A stretch of DNA of 64,000 nt from Ulva prolifera (taxonomy: Eukaryota > Chlorophyta > Ulvophyceae > Ulvales > Ulvaceae), in NCBI GenBank assembly GCA_023078555.1, contig CM041197.1, positions 6,407,810 to 6,471,809 of the forward strand. Direction: 5' to 3'. Position 1 is the first letter of the stretch, and the number at the start of each line of letters is the position of its first letter. Shown here piece after piece: positions 14,301 through 28,230 of the stretch. The notes under the pieces are model-generated. The model made no database searches. It worked only from the letters and a program-made list of their open reading frames with translations, and was not told where the DNA came from. A program made the position numbers and the translations under genes.

Positions 14301-15665
14301 GTGGACTACACAACAGCTAGAATGCAAGCAGGCATGGGCTCAATGTAAATCAGTATATCTGACACACATTAACATTATATGTATGTATACAACATGTAGA
14401 AATGAGCGCGTCGATGTAAAGGTACTCCCAGGCCTGCCTGCTTCGAAAGTACACAGTTTTCGAAGAACGTGGTCTACACACTAGTAGGAATGCACGCGGG
14501 CACGAGGTCAATGAAACTTTTCCATCTGACACACATTGGCATGATATGTATGTATACAACATGTAGAAGTGAGCGCGCCAATGTAAACGTACTCCCATGC
14601 ATGCCTGCTTCGAAAGTACACAGTTTATGAAGATCGTGATCTACACACCAGTTGTTATGCACGCGGGCATGGGCTCAATGTAAATCAGTATATCCGACAC
14701 ATATTAACATTATATGTATGTATACAACATGTAGAAATGAGTGCGTCGATGTAAAGGTACTCCCAGGCTTGCCTGCTTCGAAAGTACACAATTTTCGCAA
14801 AACGTGGTCTACACACTAGTAGGAATGCACGCGGGCACGAGGTCAATGAAAAATTTCCATCTGACACCCATTGGCATGATATGTATGTATACAACATGAA
14901 GAAATGAGCGCGGTGTGTAAAGGCCCTCCCATGCATGTCTTCTCCGAAAGTACACAGTTTTTGAAGAATGTGGACTACACAACAGCTAGAATGCAAGCAG
15001 GCATGGGCTCAATGTAGATCAGTATATCTGACACACATTGGCATGATATGTATGTATACAACATGTAGAAGTGAGCGCGCCAATGTAAACGTACTCCCAT
15101 GCCTGCCTGCTTCGAAAGTACACAGTTTTCGAAGAACGTGGTCTACACACTAGTAGGAATGCACGCGGGCACGAGGTCAATGAAACTTTTCCATCTGACA
15201 CACATTGGCATGATATGTATGTATACAACATGTAGAAGTGAGCGCGCCAATGTAAACGTACTCCCATGCATGCCTGCTTCGAAAGTACACAGTTTTTGAA
15301 GATCGTGATCTACACACCAGTTGTTATGCACGCGGGCATGGGCTCAATGTAAATCAGTATATCCGACACATATTAACATTATATGTATGTATACAACATG
15401 TAGAAATGAGCGCGTCGATGTAAAGGTACTCCCAGGCCTGCCCGCTTCGAAAGTACACAGTTTTCGAAGAACGTGGTCTACACACTAGTAGGAATGCACG
15501 GTGGCACGAGGACAATGAAAATTTTCCATCTGACACACATTGGCATGATATGTATGTATACAACATGAAGAAATGAGCGCGGCGTGTAAAGGACCTTCCA
15601 TGCATGTCTTCTCCGAAAGTACACAGTTTTTGAAGAACGTGGACTACACAACAGCTAGAATGCAA
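8320..15665 (+). repeat. Array 1 higher-order blocks with offsets 3681 and 3011 bp
   Basis: A rare variant ATGTAGATCA (normally ATGTAAATCA) occurs at 8320, 12001 and 15012, at offsets of 3681 and 3011 bp (22 and 18 units). Independent markers agree. AACGTGGTTT occurs at 11121 and 14132, and AAGTACACAA at 11771 and 14782, both at offset 3011. About 11.0-12.65 kb therefore matches about 14.0-15.67 kb, and about 8.0-8.97 kb matches about 11.67-12.65 kb. These are segmental copies inside the array, not single-unit turnover. Confidence 0.85.
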
Positions 15666-16670
15666 GCAGGCATGGGCTCAATGTAAATCAGTATATCTGA
15701 CACACATTAACATTATATGTATGTATACAACATGTAGAAATGAGCGCGTCGATGTAAAGGTACTCCCAGGCCTGCCTGCTTCGAAAGTACACAGTTTTCG
15801 AAGAACGTGGTCTACACACTAGTAGGAATGCACGCGGGCACGAGGTCAATGAAACTTTTCCATCTGACACACATTGGCATGATATGTATGTATACAACAT
15901 GTAGAAGTGAGCGCGCCAATGTAAACGTACTCCCATGCATGCCTGCTTCGAAAGTACACAGTTTTTGAAGATCGTGATCTACACACCATTTGTTATGCAC
16001 GCGGGCATGGGCTCAATGTAAATCAGTATATCCGACACATATTAACATTATATGTATGTATACAACATGTAGAAATGAGTGCGTCGATGTAAAGGTACTC
16101 CCAGGCTTGCCTGCTTCGAAAGTACACAGTTTTCGCAGAACGTGGTCTACACACTAGTAGGAATGCACGCGGGCACGAGGTCAATGAAAAATTTCCATCT
16201 GACACCCATTGGCATGATATGTATGTATACAACATGAAGAAGTGAGCGCGCCAATGTAAACGTACTCCCATGCATGCCTGCTTCGAAAGTACACAGTTTT
16301 TGAAGATCGTGATCTACACACCAGTTGTTATGCACGCGGGCATAGGCTCAATGTAAATCAGTATATCCGACACACATTAACATTATATGTATGTATACAA
16401 CATGTAGAAATGAGCGCGTCGATGTAAAGGTACTCCCAGGCCTGCCTGCTTCGAAAGTACATAGTTTTCGAAGAACGTGGTCTACACACTAGTAGGAATG
16501 CACGCGGGCACGAGGACAATGAAAATTTTCCATCTGACACACATTGGCATGATATGTATGTATACAACATGTAGAAATGAGCGCGCCAATGTAAACGTAC
16601 TCCCATGCATGCCTGCTTCGAAAGTACACGGTTTTTGAAGATCGTGATCTACACACCAGTTGTTATGCAC
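9331..16670 (+). repeat. Array 1 block duplicated at offset 6692 bp
   Basis: The variant GAAAGTACAT (normally GAAAGTACAC) occurs at 9761 and 16453, exactly 6692 bp or 40 units apart. The neighbouring GTACACGG variant and the unit order from about 9.33-9.98 kb recur at about 16.02-16.67 kb. This copy relation overlaps and interleaves with the 3011, 3681 and 4350 bp relations, so the present order results from several successive exchanges. Confidence 0.8.
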
Positions 16671-18279
16671 GCGGGCATAGGCTCAATGTAAATCAGTATA
16701 TCCGACACACATTAACATTATATGTATGTATACAACATGTAGAAGTGAGCGCGCCAATGTAAACGTACTCCCATGCCTGCCAGCTTCGAAAGTACACAGT
16801 TTTTGAAGATCGTGGTCTACACACTAGTAGGAATGCACGCGGGCACGAGGACAATGAAAATTTTCCATCTGACACACATTGGCATGATATGTATGTATAC
16901 AACATGAAGAAATGAGCGCGGCGTGTAAAGGACCTCCCATGCATGTCTTCTCCGAAAGTACACAGTTTTTGAAGAACGTGGACTACACAACAGCTAGAAT
17001 GCAAGCAGGCATGGGCTCAATGTAAATCAGTATATCTGACACACATTAACATTATATGTATGTATACAACATGTAGAAATGAGCGCGTCGATGTAAAGGT
17101 ACTCCCAGGCCTGCCTGCTTCGAAAGTACACAGTTTTCGAAGAACGTGGTCTACACACTAGTAGGAATGCACGCGGGCACGAGGTCAATGAAAATTTTCC
17201 ATCTGACACCCATTGGCATGATATGTATGTATACAACATGAAGAAGTGAGCGCGCCAACGTAAACGTACTCCCATGCATGCCTGCTTCGAAAGTACACAG
17301 TTTTTGAAGATCGTGATCTACACACCAGTTGTTATGCACGCGGGCATAGGCTCAATGTAAATCAGTATATCCGACACACATTAACATTATATGTATGTAT
17401 ACAACATGTAGAAATGAGCGCGTCGATGTAAAGGTACTCCCATGCCTGCCTGCTTCGAAAGTACACAGTTTTCGAAGAACGTGGTCTACACACTAGTAGG
17501 AATGCACGCGGGCACGAGGTCAATGAAAAATTTCCATCTGACACCCATTGGCATGATATGTATGTATACAACATGAAGAAGTGAGCGCGGTGTGTAAAGG
17601 CCCTCCCATGCATGTCTTCTCCGAAAGTACACAGTTTTTGAAGAATGTGGACTACACAACAGCTAGAATGCAAGCAGGCATGGGCTCAATGTAAATCAGT
17701 ATATCTGACACACATTGGCATGATATGTATGTATACAACATGTAGAAGTGAGCGCGCCAATGTAAACGTACTCCCATGCATGCCTGCTTCGAAAGTACAC
17801 AGTTTTTGAAGATCGTGATCTACACACCAGTTGTTATGCACGCGGGCATGGGCTCAATGAAAAATTTCCATCTGACACCCATTGGCATGATATGTATGTA
17901 TACAACATGAAGAAGTGAGCGCGCCAACGTAAACGTACTCCCATGCATGCCTGCTTCGAAAGTACACAGTTTTTGAAGATCGTGATCTACACACCAGTTG
18001 TTATGCACGCGGGCATAGGCTCAATGTAAATCAGTATATCCGACACACATTAACATTATATGTATGTATACAACATGTAGAAATGAGCGCGTCGATGTAA
18101 AGGTACTCCCAGGCCTGCCAGCTTCGAAAGTACACAGTTTTCGAAGAACGTGGTCTACACACTAGTAGGAATGCACGCGGGCACGAGGTCAATGAAAATT
18201 TTCCATCTGACACCCATTGGCATGATATGTATGTATACAACATGAAGAAGTGAGCGCGCCAACGTAAACGTACTCCCAT
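12677..18279 (+). repeat. Array 1 block duplicated at offset 4350 bp
   Basis: About 12.68-13.9 kb corresponds to about 17.03-18.25 kb. The best marker is a hybrid unit in which the C-type body runs directly into the B-type tail (GGCTCAATGA at 13501 and 17851, exactly 4350 bp or 26 units apart). The GCGCCAACG variant accompanies both copies. Confidence 0.82.
13381..13547 (+). repeat. Hybrid unit: C body with B-type tail
   Basis: This 167-bp unit starts as variant C and has the C-type GTTGTTATGCACGCGGGC box, then switches at GGCTCAATGA into the AAAATTTCC tail of B. Length is unchanged, so the exchange between the two halves of the dimer was in register. The same hybrid recurs at offset 4350 (17731-17897). 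Other mosaics include a C-to-A switch near 4560-4580 and a B-to-A switch near 33000-33050. Confidence 0.75.
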
Positions 18280-18365
18280 GCATGCCTGCTTCGAAAGTAC
18301 ACAGTTTTTGAAGATCGTGATCTACACACCAGTTGTTATGCACGCGGGCATAGGCTCAATGTAAA

Positions 18366-20037
18366 TCAGTATATCCGACACACATTAACATTATATGTAT
18401 GTATACAACATGTAGAAATAAGCGCGTCGATGTAAAGGTACTCCCATGCCTGCCTGCTTCGAAAGTACACAGTTTTCGAAGAACGTGGTCTACACACTAG
18501 TAGGAATGCACGCGGGCACGAGGTCAATGAAAAATTTCCATCTGACACCCATTGGCATGATATGTATGTATACAACATGAAGAAGTGAGCGCGGTGTGTA
18601 AAGGCCCTCCCATGCATGTCTTCTCCGAAAGTACACAGTTTTTTAAGAATGTGGACTACACAACAGCTAGAATGCAAGCAGGCATGGGCTCAATGTAAAT
18701 CAGTATATCCGACACATATTAACATTATATGTATGTATACAACATGTAGAAATGAGTGCGTCGATGTAAAGGTACTCCCAGGCTTGCCTGCTTCGAAAGT
18801 ACACAGTTTTCGCAAAACGTGGTCTACACACTAGTAGGAATGCACGCGGGCACGAGGTCAATGAAAAATTTCCATCTGACACCCATTGGCATGATATGTA
18901 TGTATACAACATGAAGAAGTGAGCGCGGTGTGTAAAGGCCCTCCCATGCATGTCTTCTCCGAAAGTACACAGTTTTTGAAGAATGTGGACTACACAACAG
19001 CTAGAATGCAAGCAGGCATGGGCTCAATGTAAATCAGTATATCTGACACACATTGGCATGATATGTATGTATACAACATGTAGAAGTGAGCGCGCCAATG
19101 TAAACGTACTCCCATGCATGCCTGCTTCGAAAGTACACAGTTTTTGAAGATCGTGATCTACACACCAGTTGTTATGCACGCGGGCATAGGCTCAATGTAA
19201 ATCAGTATATCCGACACACATTAACATTATATGTATGTATACAACATGTAGAAATAAGCGCGTCGATGTAAAGGTACTCCCATGCCTGCCTGCTTCGAAA
19301 GTACACAGTTTTCGAAGAACGTGGTCTACACACTAGTAGGAATGCACGCGGGCACGAGGTCAATGAAAAATTTCCATCTGACACCCATTGGCATGATATG
19401 TATGTATACAACATGAAGAAGTGAGCGCGGTGTGTAAAGGCCCTCCCATGCATGTCTTCTCCGAAAGTACACAGTTTTTGAAGAATGTGGACTACACAAC
19501 AGCTAGAATGCAAGCAGGCATGGGCTCAATGTAAATCAGTATATCCGACACATATTAACATTATATGTATGTATACAACATGTAGAAATGAGTGCGTCGA
19601 TGTAAAGGTACTCCCAGGCTTGCCTGCTTCGAAAGTACACAGTTTTCGCAAAACGTGGTCTACACACTAGTAGGAATGCACGCGGGCACGAGGTCAATGA
19701 AAAATTTCCATCTGACACCCATTGGCATGATATGTATGTATACAACATGAAGAAGTGAGCGCGGTGTGTAAAGGCCCTCCCATGCATGTCTTCTCCGAAA
19801 GTACACAGTTTTTGAAGAATGTGGACTACACAACAGCTAGAATGCAAGCAGGCATGGGCTCAATGTAAATCAGTATATCTGACACCCATTGGCATGATAT
19901 GTATGTATACAACATGAAGAAGTGAGCGCGCCAATGTAAACGTACTCCCATGCATGCCTGCTTCGAAAGTACACAGTTTTTGAAGATCGTGATCTACACA
20001 CCAGTTGTTATGCACGCGGGCATAGGCTCAATGTAAA
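18366..20037 (+). repeat. 836-bp, five-unit tandem duplication
   Basis: GAAATAAGCG (normally GAAATGAGCG) occurs at 18415 and 19251, 836 bp apart, and the following units match. An odd number of units (five) places two TAAATCAG-tail units side by side and breaks the dimer rhythm at each join. A third copy of the marker is at 26110, offset 6859 (41 units), where the same block recurs at about 26.06-26.7 kb. Confidence 0.8.
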
Positions 20038-20759
20038 TCAGTATATCCGACACACATTAACATTATATGTATGTATACAACATGTAGAAATGAGCGCGTC
20101 GATGTAAAGGTACTCCCAGGCTTGCCTGCTTCGAAAGTACACAGTTTTCGCAAAACGTGGTCTACACACTAGTAGGAATGCACGCGGGCACGAGGTCAAT
20201 GAAAATTTTCCATCTGACACCCATTGGCATGATATGTATGTATACAACATGAAGAAATGAGCGCGGTGTGTAAAGGCCCTCCCATGCATGTCTTCTCCGA
20301 AAGTACACAGTTTTTGAAGAATGTGGACTACACAACAGCTAGAATGCAAGCAGGCATGGGCTCAATGTAAATCAGTATATCTGACACACATAAATATTAT
20401 ATGTATGTATACAACATGTAGAAATGAGCGCGTCGATGTAAAGGTACTCCCAGGCCTGCCTGCTTCGAAAGTACACAGTTTTCGAAGAACGTGGTCTACA
20501 AACTAGTAGGAATGCACGCGGGCACGAGGTCAATGAAACTTTTCCATCTGACACACATTGGCATGATATGTATGTATACAACATGTAGAAGTGAGCGCGC
20601 CAATGTAAACGTACTCCCATGCATGCCTGCTTCGAAAGTACACAGTTTTTGAAGATCGTGATCTACACACCAGTTGTTATGCACGCGGGCATGGGCTCAA
20701 TGTAAATCAGTATATCCGACACATATTAACATTATATGTATGTATACAACATGTAGAAA

Positions 20760-23700
20760 TGAGTGCGTCGATGTAAAGGTACTCCCAGGCTTGCCTGCTT
20801 CGAAAGTACACAGTTTTCGCAGAACGTGGTCTACACACTAGTAGGAATGCACGCGGGCACGAGGTCAATGAAAAATTTCCATCTGACACCCATTGGCATG
20901 ATATGTATGTATACAGCATGAAGAAGTGAGCGCGCCAATGTAAACGTACTCCCATGCATGCCTGCTTCGAAAGTACACAGTTTTTGAAGATCGTGATCTA
21001 CACACCAGTTGTTATGCACGCGGGCATAGGCTCAATGTAAATCAGTATATCTGACACACATTAACATTATATGTATGTATACAACATGTAGAAATGAGCG
21101 CGTCGATGTAAAGGTACTCCCAGGCCTGCCTGCTTCGAAAGTACACAGTTTTTGCAGAACGTGGTCTACACACTAGTAGGAATGCACGCGGGCACAAGGT
21201 CAATGAAAATTTTCTATCTGACACACATTGGCATGATATGTATGTATACAACATGAAGAAGTGCGCGCGGTGTGTAAAGGCCCTCCCATGCATGTCTTCT
21301 CCGAAAGTACACAGTTTTTGAAGAATGTGGACCACACAACAGCTAGAATGCAAGCAGGCATGGGCTCAATGTAAATCAGTATATCTGACACACATTGGCA
21401 TGATATGTATGTATACAACATGTAGAAGTGAGCGCGCCAATGTAAACGTACTCCCATGCCTGCCAGCTTCGAAAGTACACAGTTTTTGAAGATCGTGGTC
21501 TACACACTAGTAGGAATGCACGCGGGCACGAGGACAATGAAAATTTTCCATCTGACACACATTGGCATGATATGTATGTATACAACATGAAGAAATGAGC
21601 GCGGCGTGTAAAGGACCTCCCATGCATGTCTTCTCCGAAAGTACACAGTTTTTGAAGAACGTGGACTACACAACAGCTAGAATGCAAGCAGGCATGGGCT
21701 CAATGTAAATCAGTATATCTGACACACATTAACATTATATGTATGTATACAACATGTAGAAATGAGCGCGTCGATGTAAAGGTACTCCCAGGCCTGCCTG
21801 CTTCGAAAGTACACAGTTTTCGAAGAACGTGGTCTACACACTAGTAGGAATGCACGCGGGCACGAGGTCAATGAAACTTTTCCATCTGACACACATTGGC
21901 ATGATATGTATGTATACAACATGTAGAAGTGAGCGCGCAAATGTAAACGTACTCCCATGCATGCCTGTTTCGAAAGTACACAGTTTTTGAAGATCGTGAT
22001 CTACACACCAGTTGTTATGCACGCGGGCATTGGCTCAATGTAAATCAGTATATCCGACACATATTAACATTATATGTATGTATACAACATGTAGAAATGA
22101 GTGCGTCGATGTAAAGGTACTCCCAGGCTTGCCTGCTTCGAAAGTACACAGTTTTCGCAAAACGTGGTCTACACACTAGTAGGAATGCACGCGGGCACGA
22201 GGTCAATGAAAATTTTCCATCTGACACCCATTGGCATGATATGTATGTATACAACATGAAGAAATGAGCGCGGTGTGTAAAAACCCTCCCATGCATGTCT
22301 TCTCCGAAAGTACACAATTTTTGAAGAATGTGGACTACACAACAGCTATAATGCAAGCAGGCATGGGCTCAATGTAAATCAGTATATCTGACACACATAA
22401 ATATTATATGTATGTATACAACATGTAGAAATGAGCGCGTCGATGTAAAGGTACTCCCAGGCCTGCCTGCTTCGAAAGTACACAGTTTTCGAAGAACGTG
22501 GTCTACAAACTAGTAGGAATGCACGCGGGTACGAGGTCAATGAAACTTTTCCATCTGACACACATTGGCATGATATGTATGTATACAACATGTAGAAGTG
22601 AGCGCGCCAATGTAAACGTACTCCCATGCATGCCTGCTTCGAAAGTACACAGTTTTTGAAGATCGTGATCTACACACCAGTTGTTATGCACGCGGGCATT
22701 GGCTCAATGTAAATCAGTATATCTGACACACATAAATATTATATGTATGTATACAACATGTAGAAATGAGCGCGTCGATGTAAAGGTACTCCCAGGCCTG
22801 CCTGCTTCGAAAGTACACAGTTTTCGAAGAACGTGGTCTACAAACTAGTAGGAATGCACGCGGGTACGAGGTCAATGAAACTTTTCCATCTGACACACAT
22901 TGGCATGATATGTATGTATACAACATGTAGAAGTGAGCGCGCCAATGTAAACGTACTCCCATGCATGCCTGCTTCGAAAGTACACAGTTTTTGAAGATCG
23001 TGATCTACACACCAGTTGTTATGCACGCGGGCATGGGCTCAATGTAAATCAGTATATCCGACACATATTAACATTATATGTATGTATACAACATGTAGAA
23101 ATGAGTGCGTCGATGTAAAGGTACTCCCAGGCTTGCCTGCTTCGAAAGTACACAGTTTTCGCAGAACGTGGTCTACACACTAGTAGGAATGCACGCGGGC
23201 ACGAGGTCAATGAAAAATTTCCATCTGACACACATTGGCATGATATGTATGTATACAACATGTAGAAGTGAGCGCGCCAATGTAAACGTACTCCCATGCA
23301 TGCCTGCTTCGAAAGTACACAGTTTTTGAAGATCGTGATCTACACACCAGTTGTTATGCACGCGGGCATTGGCTCAATGTAAATCAGTATATCTGACACA
23401 CATAAATATTATATGTATGTATACAACATGTAGAAATGAGTGCGTCGATGTAAAGGTACTCCCAGGCTTGCCTGCTTCGAAAGTACACAGTTTTCGCAGA
23501 ACGTGGTCTACACACTAGTAGGAATGCACGCGGGCACGAGGTCAATGAAAAATTTCCATCTGACACCCATTGGCATGATATGTATGTATACAGCATGAAG
23601 AAGTGAGCGCGCCAATGTAAACGTACTCCCATGCATGCCTGCTTCGAAAGTACACAGTTTTTGAAGATCGTGATCTACACACCAGTTGTTATGCACGCGG

Positions 23701-25720
23701 GCATAGGCTCAATGTAAATCAGTATATCTGACACACATTAACATTATATGTATGTATACAACATGTAGAAATGAGCGCGTCGATGTAAAGGTACTCCCAG
23801 GCCTGCCTGCTTCGAAAGTACACAGTTTTTGCAGAACGTGGTCTACACACTAGTAGGAATGCACGCGGGCACAAGGTCAATGAAAATTTTCTATCTGACA
23901 CACATTGGCATGATATGTATGTATACAACATGAAGAAGTGCGCGCGGTGTGTAAAGGCCCTCCCATGCATGTCTTCTCCGAAAGTACACAGTTTTTGAAG
24001 AATGTGGACTACACAACAGCTAGAATGCAAGCAGGCATGGGCTCAATGTAAATCAGTATATCTGACACACATTGGCATGATATGTATGTATACAACATGT
24101 AGAAGTGAGCGCGCCAATGTAAACGTACTCCCATGCCTGCCAGCTTCGAAAGTACACAGTTTTTGAAGATCGTGGTCTACACACTAGTAGGAATGCACGC
24201 GGGCACGAGGACAATGAAAATTTTCCATCTGACACACATTGGCATGATATGTATGTATACAACATGAAGAAATGAGCGCGGCGTGTAAAGGACCTCCCAT
24301 GCATGTCTTCTCCGAAAGTACACAGTTTTTGAAGAACGTGGACTACACAACAGCTAGAATGCAAGCAGGCATGGGCTCAATGTAAATCAGTATATCTGAC
24401 ACACATTAACATTATATGTATGTATACAACATGTAGAAATGAGCGCGTCGATGTAAAGGTACTCCCAGGCCTGCCTGCTTCGAAAGTACACAGTTTTCGA
24501 AGAACGTGGTCTACACACTAGTAGGAATGCACGCGGGCACGAGGTCAATGAAACTTTTCCATCTGACACACATTGGCATGATATGTATGTATACAACATG
24601 TAGAAGTGAGCGCGCAAATGTAAACGTACTCCCATGCATGCCTGTTTCGAAAGTACACAGTTTTTGAAGATCGTGATCTACACACCAGTTGTTATGCACG
24701 CGGGCATTGGCTCAATGTAAATCAGTATATCCGACACATATTAACATTATATGTATGTATACAACATGTAGAAATGAGTGCGTCGATGTAAAGGTACTCC
24801 CAGGCTTGCCTGCTTCGAAAGTACACAGTTTTCGCAAAACGTGGTCTACACACTAGTAGGAATGCACGCGGGCACGAGGTCAATGAAAATTTTCCATCTG
24901 ACACCCATTGGCATGATATGTATGTATACAACATGAAGAAATGAGCGCGGTGTGTAAAAACCCTCCCATGCATGTCTTCTCCGAAAGTACACAATTTTTG
25001 AAGAATGTGGACTACACAACAGCTATAATGCAAGCAGGCATGGGCTCAATGTAAATCAGTATATCTGACACACATAAATATTATATGTATGTATACAACA
25101 TGTAGAAATGAGCGCGTCGATGTAAAGGTACTCCCAGGCCTGCCTGCTTCGAAAGTACACAGTTTTCGAAGAACGTGGTCTACAAACTAGTAGGAATGCA
25201 CGCGGGTACGAGGTCAATGAAACTTTTCCATCTGACACACATTGGCATGATATGTATGTATACAACATGTAGAAGTGAGCGCGCCAATGTAAACGTACTC
25301 CCATGCATGCCTGCTTCGAAAGTACACAGTTTTTGAAGATCGTGATCTACACACCAGTTGTTATGCACGCGGGCATTGGCTCAATGTAAATCAGTATATC
25401 TGACACACATAAATATTATATGTATGTATACAACATGTAGAAATGAGCGCGTCGATGTAAAGGTACTCCCAGGCCTGCCTGCTTCGAAAGTACACAGTTT
25501 TCGAAGAACGTGGTCTACAAACTAGTAGGAATGCACGCGGGTACGAGGTCAATGAAACTTTTCCATCTGACACACATTGGCATGATATGTATGTATACAA
25601 CATGTAGAAGTGAGCGCGCCAATGTAAACGTACTCCCATGCATGCCTGCTTCGAAAGTACACAGTTTTTGAAGATCGTGATCTACACACCAGTTGTTATG
25701 CACGCGGGCATTGGCTCAAT
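20760..25720 (+). repeat. 2677-bp, sixteen-unit higher-order duplication
   Basis: Four private markers recur at exactly 2677 bp: CAGCATGAAG (20914 and 23591), TTTCTATCTG (21211 and 23888), GTGCGCGCGG (21261 and 23938) and TGTGTAAAAA (22274 and 24951). One of the few differences is GGACCACAC in the first copy against GGACTACAC in the second, near 21330 and 24007. Such near-identity indicates a very recent duplication. The right end is ambiguous because both copies finish in stacks of identical 335-bp dimers. Confidence 0.88.
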
Positions 25721-26060
25721 GTAAATCAGTATATCTGACACACATAAATATTATATGTATGTATACAACATGTAGAAATGAGCGCGTCGATGTAAAGGTA
25801 CTCCCAGGCCTGCCTGCTTCGAAAGTACACAGTTTTCGAAGAACGTGGTCTACAAACTAGTAGGAATGCACGCGGGTACGAGGTCAATGAAACTTTTCCA
25901 TCTGACACACATTGGCATGATATGTATGTATACAACATGTAGAAGTGAGCGCGCCAATGTAAACGTACTCCCATGCATGCCTGCTTCGAAAGTACACAGT
26001 TTTTGAAGATCGTGATCTACACACCAGTTGTTATGCACGCGGGCATAGGCTCAATGTAAA
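25056..26060 (+). repeat. Stack of three near-identical 335-bp dimers
   Basis: Dimers starting near 25056, 25391 and 25726 appear identical by eye. Each carries CATAAATATTATATG, ACAAACTAGT, GCGGGTACGAGG and (except the last) GGCATTGGCTC. The parallel stack in the earlier 2677-bp copy has two dimers (22379, 22714). The change from two to three copies is a clear dimer-level gain and marks locally active turnover. Confidence 0.8.
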
Positions 26061-28230
26061 TCAGTATATCCGACACACATTAACATTATATGTATGTATA
26101 CAACATGTAGAAATAAGCGCGTCGATGTAAAGGTACTCCCATGCCTGCCTGCTTCGAAAGTACACAGTTTTCGAAGAACGTGGTCTACACACTAGTAGGA
26201 ATGCACGCGGGCACGAGGTCAATGAAAAATTTCCATCTGACACCCATTGGCATGATATGTATGTATACAACATGAAGAAGTGAGCGCGGTGTGTAAAGGC
26301 CCTCCCATGCATGTCTTCTCCGAAAGTACACAGTTTTTGAAGAATGTGGACTACACAACAGCTAGAATGCAAGCAGGCATGGGCTCAATGTAAATCAGTA
26401 TATCCGACACATATTAACATTATATGTATGTATACAACATGTAGAAATGAGTGCGTCGATGTAAAGGTACTCCCAGGCTTGCCTGCTTCGAAAGTACACA
26501 GTTTTCGCAAAACGTGGTCTACACACTAGTAGGAATGCACGCGGGCACGAGGTCAATGAAAAATTTCCATCTGACACCCATTGGCATGATATGTATGTAT
26601 ACAACATGAAGAAGTGAGCGCGGTGTGTAAAGGCCCTCCCATGCATGTCTTCTCCGAAAGTACACAGTTTTTGAAGAATGTGGACTACACAACAGCTAGA
26701 ATGCAAGCAGGCATGGGCTCAATGTAAATCAGTATATCTGACACACATTGGCATGATATGTATGTATACAACATGTAGAAGTGAGCGCGCCAATGTAAAC
26801 GTACTCCCATGCCTGCCAGCTTCGAAAGTACACAATTTTTGAAGATCGTGGTCTACACACTAGTAGGAATGCACGCGGGCACAAGGACAATGAAAATTTT
26901 CCATCTGACACACATTGGCATGATATGTATGTATACAACATGAAGAAATGAGCGCGGCGTGTAAAGGACCTCCCATGCATGTCTTCTCCGAAAGTACACA
27001 GTTTTTGAAGAACGTGGACTACACAACAGCTAGAATGCAAGCAGGCATGGGCTCAATGTAAATCAGTATATCTGACACACATTGACATTATATGTATGTA
27101 TACAACATGTAGAAATGAGCGCGTCGATGTAAAGGTACTCCCAGGCCTGCCTGCTTCGAAAGTACACAGTTTTCGAAGAACGTGGTCTACACACTAGTAG
27201 GAATGCACGCGGGCACGAGGTCAATGAAAATTTTCCATCTGACACCCATTGGCATGATATGTATGTATACAACATGAAGAAGTGAGCGCGCCAACGTAAA
27301 CGTACTCCCATGCATGCCTGCTTCGAAAGTACACAGTTTTTGAAGATCGTGATCTACACACCAGTTGTTATGCACGCGGGCATAGGCTCAATGTAAATCA
27401 GTATATCCGACACACATTAACATTATATGTATGTATACAACATGTAGAAATGAGCGCGTCGATGTAAAGGTACTCCCATGCCTGCCTGCTTCGAAAGTAC
27501 ACAGTTTTCGAAGAACGTGGTCTACACACTAGTAGGAATGCACGCGGGCACGAGGTCAATGAAAAATTTCCATCTGACACACATTGGCATGATATGTATG
27601 TATACAACATGAAGAAATGAGCGCGGCGTGTAAAGGACCTCCCATGCATGTCTTCTCCGAAAGTACACAGTTTTTGAAGAACGTGGACTACACAACAGCT
27701 AGAATGCAAGCAGGCATGGGCTCAATGTAAATCAGTATATCTGACACACATTAACATTATATGTATGTATACAACATGTAGAAATGAGCGCGTCGATGTA
27801 AAGGTACTCCCAGGCCTGCCTGCTTCGAAAGTACACAGTTTTCGAAGAACGTGGTCTACACACTAGTAGGAATGCACGCGGGCACGAGGTCAATGAAAAT
27901 TTTCCATCTGACACCCATTGGCATGATATGTATGTATACAACATGAAGAAGTGAGCGCGCCAACGTAAACGTACTCCCATGCATGCCTGCTTCGAAAGTA
28001 CACAGTTTTTGAAGATCGTGATCTACACACCAGTTGTTATGCACGCGGGCATAGGCTCAATGTAAATCAGTATATCCGACACACATTAACATTATATGTA
28101 TGTATACAACATGTAGAAATGAGCGCGTCGATGTAAAGGTACTCCCATGCCTGCCTGCTTCGAAAGTACACAGTTTTCGAAGAACGTGGTCTACACACTA
28201 GTAGGAATGCACGCGGGCACGAGGTCAATG

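Larger units (their letters stand above)
10001..20955 (+). repeat. Array 1 block duplicated at offset 10037 bp
   Basis: The rare ACAAACTAGT (normally ACACACTAGT) occurs at 10461 and 20498, 10037 bp or 60 units apart, and the unit order from about 10.0-10.9 kb recurs at about 20.04-20.95 kb. It is the longest copy distance I could confirm by a private variant. ACAAACTAGT later also appears in the 335-bp stacks at 22.4-25.97 kb, so that lineage then spread locally. Confidence 0.75.
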
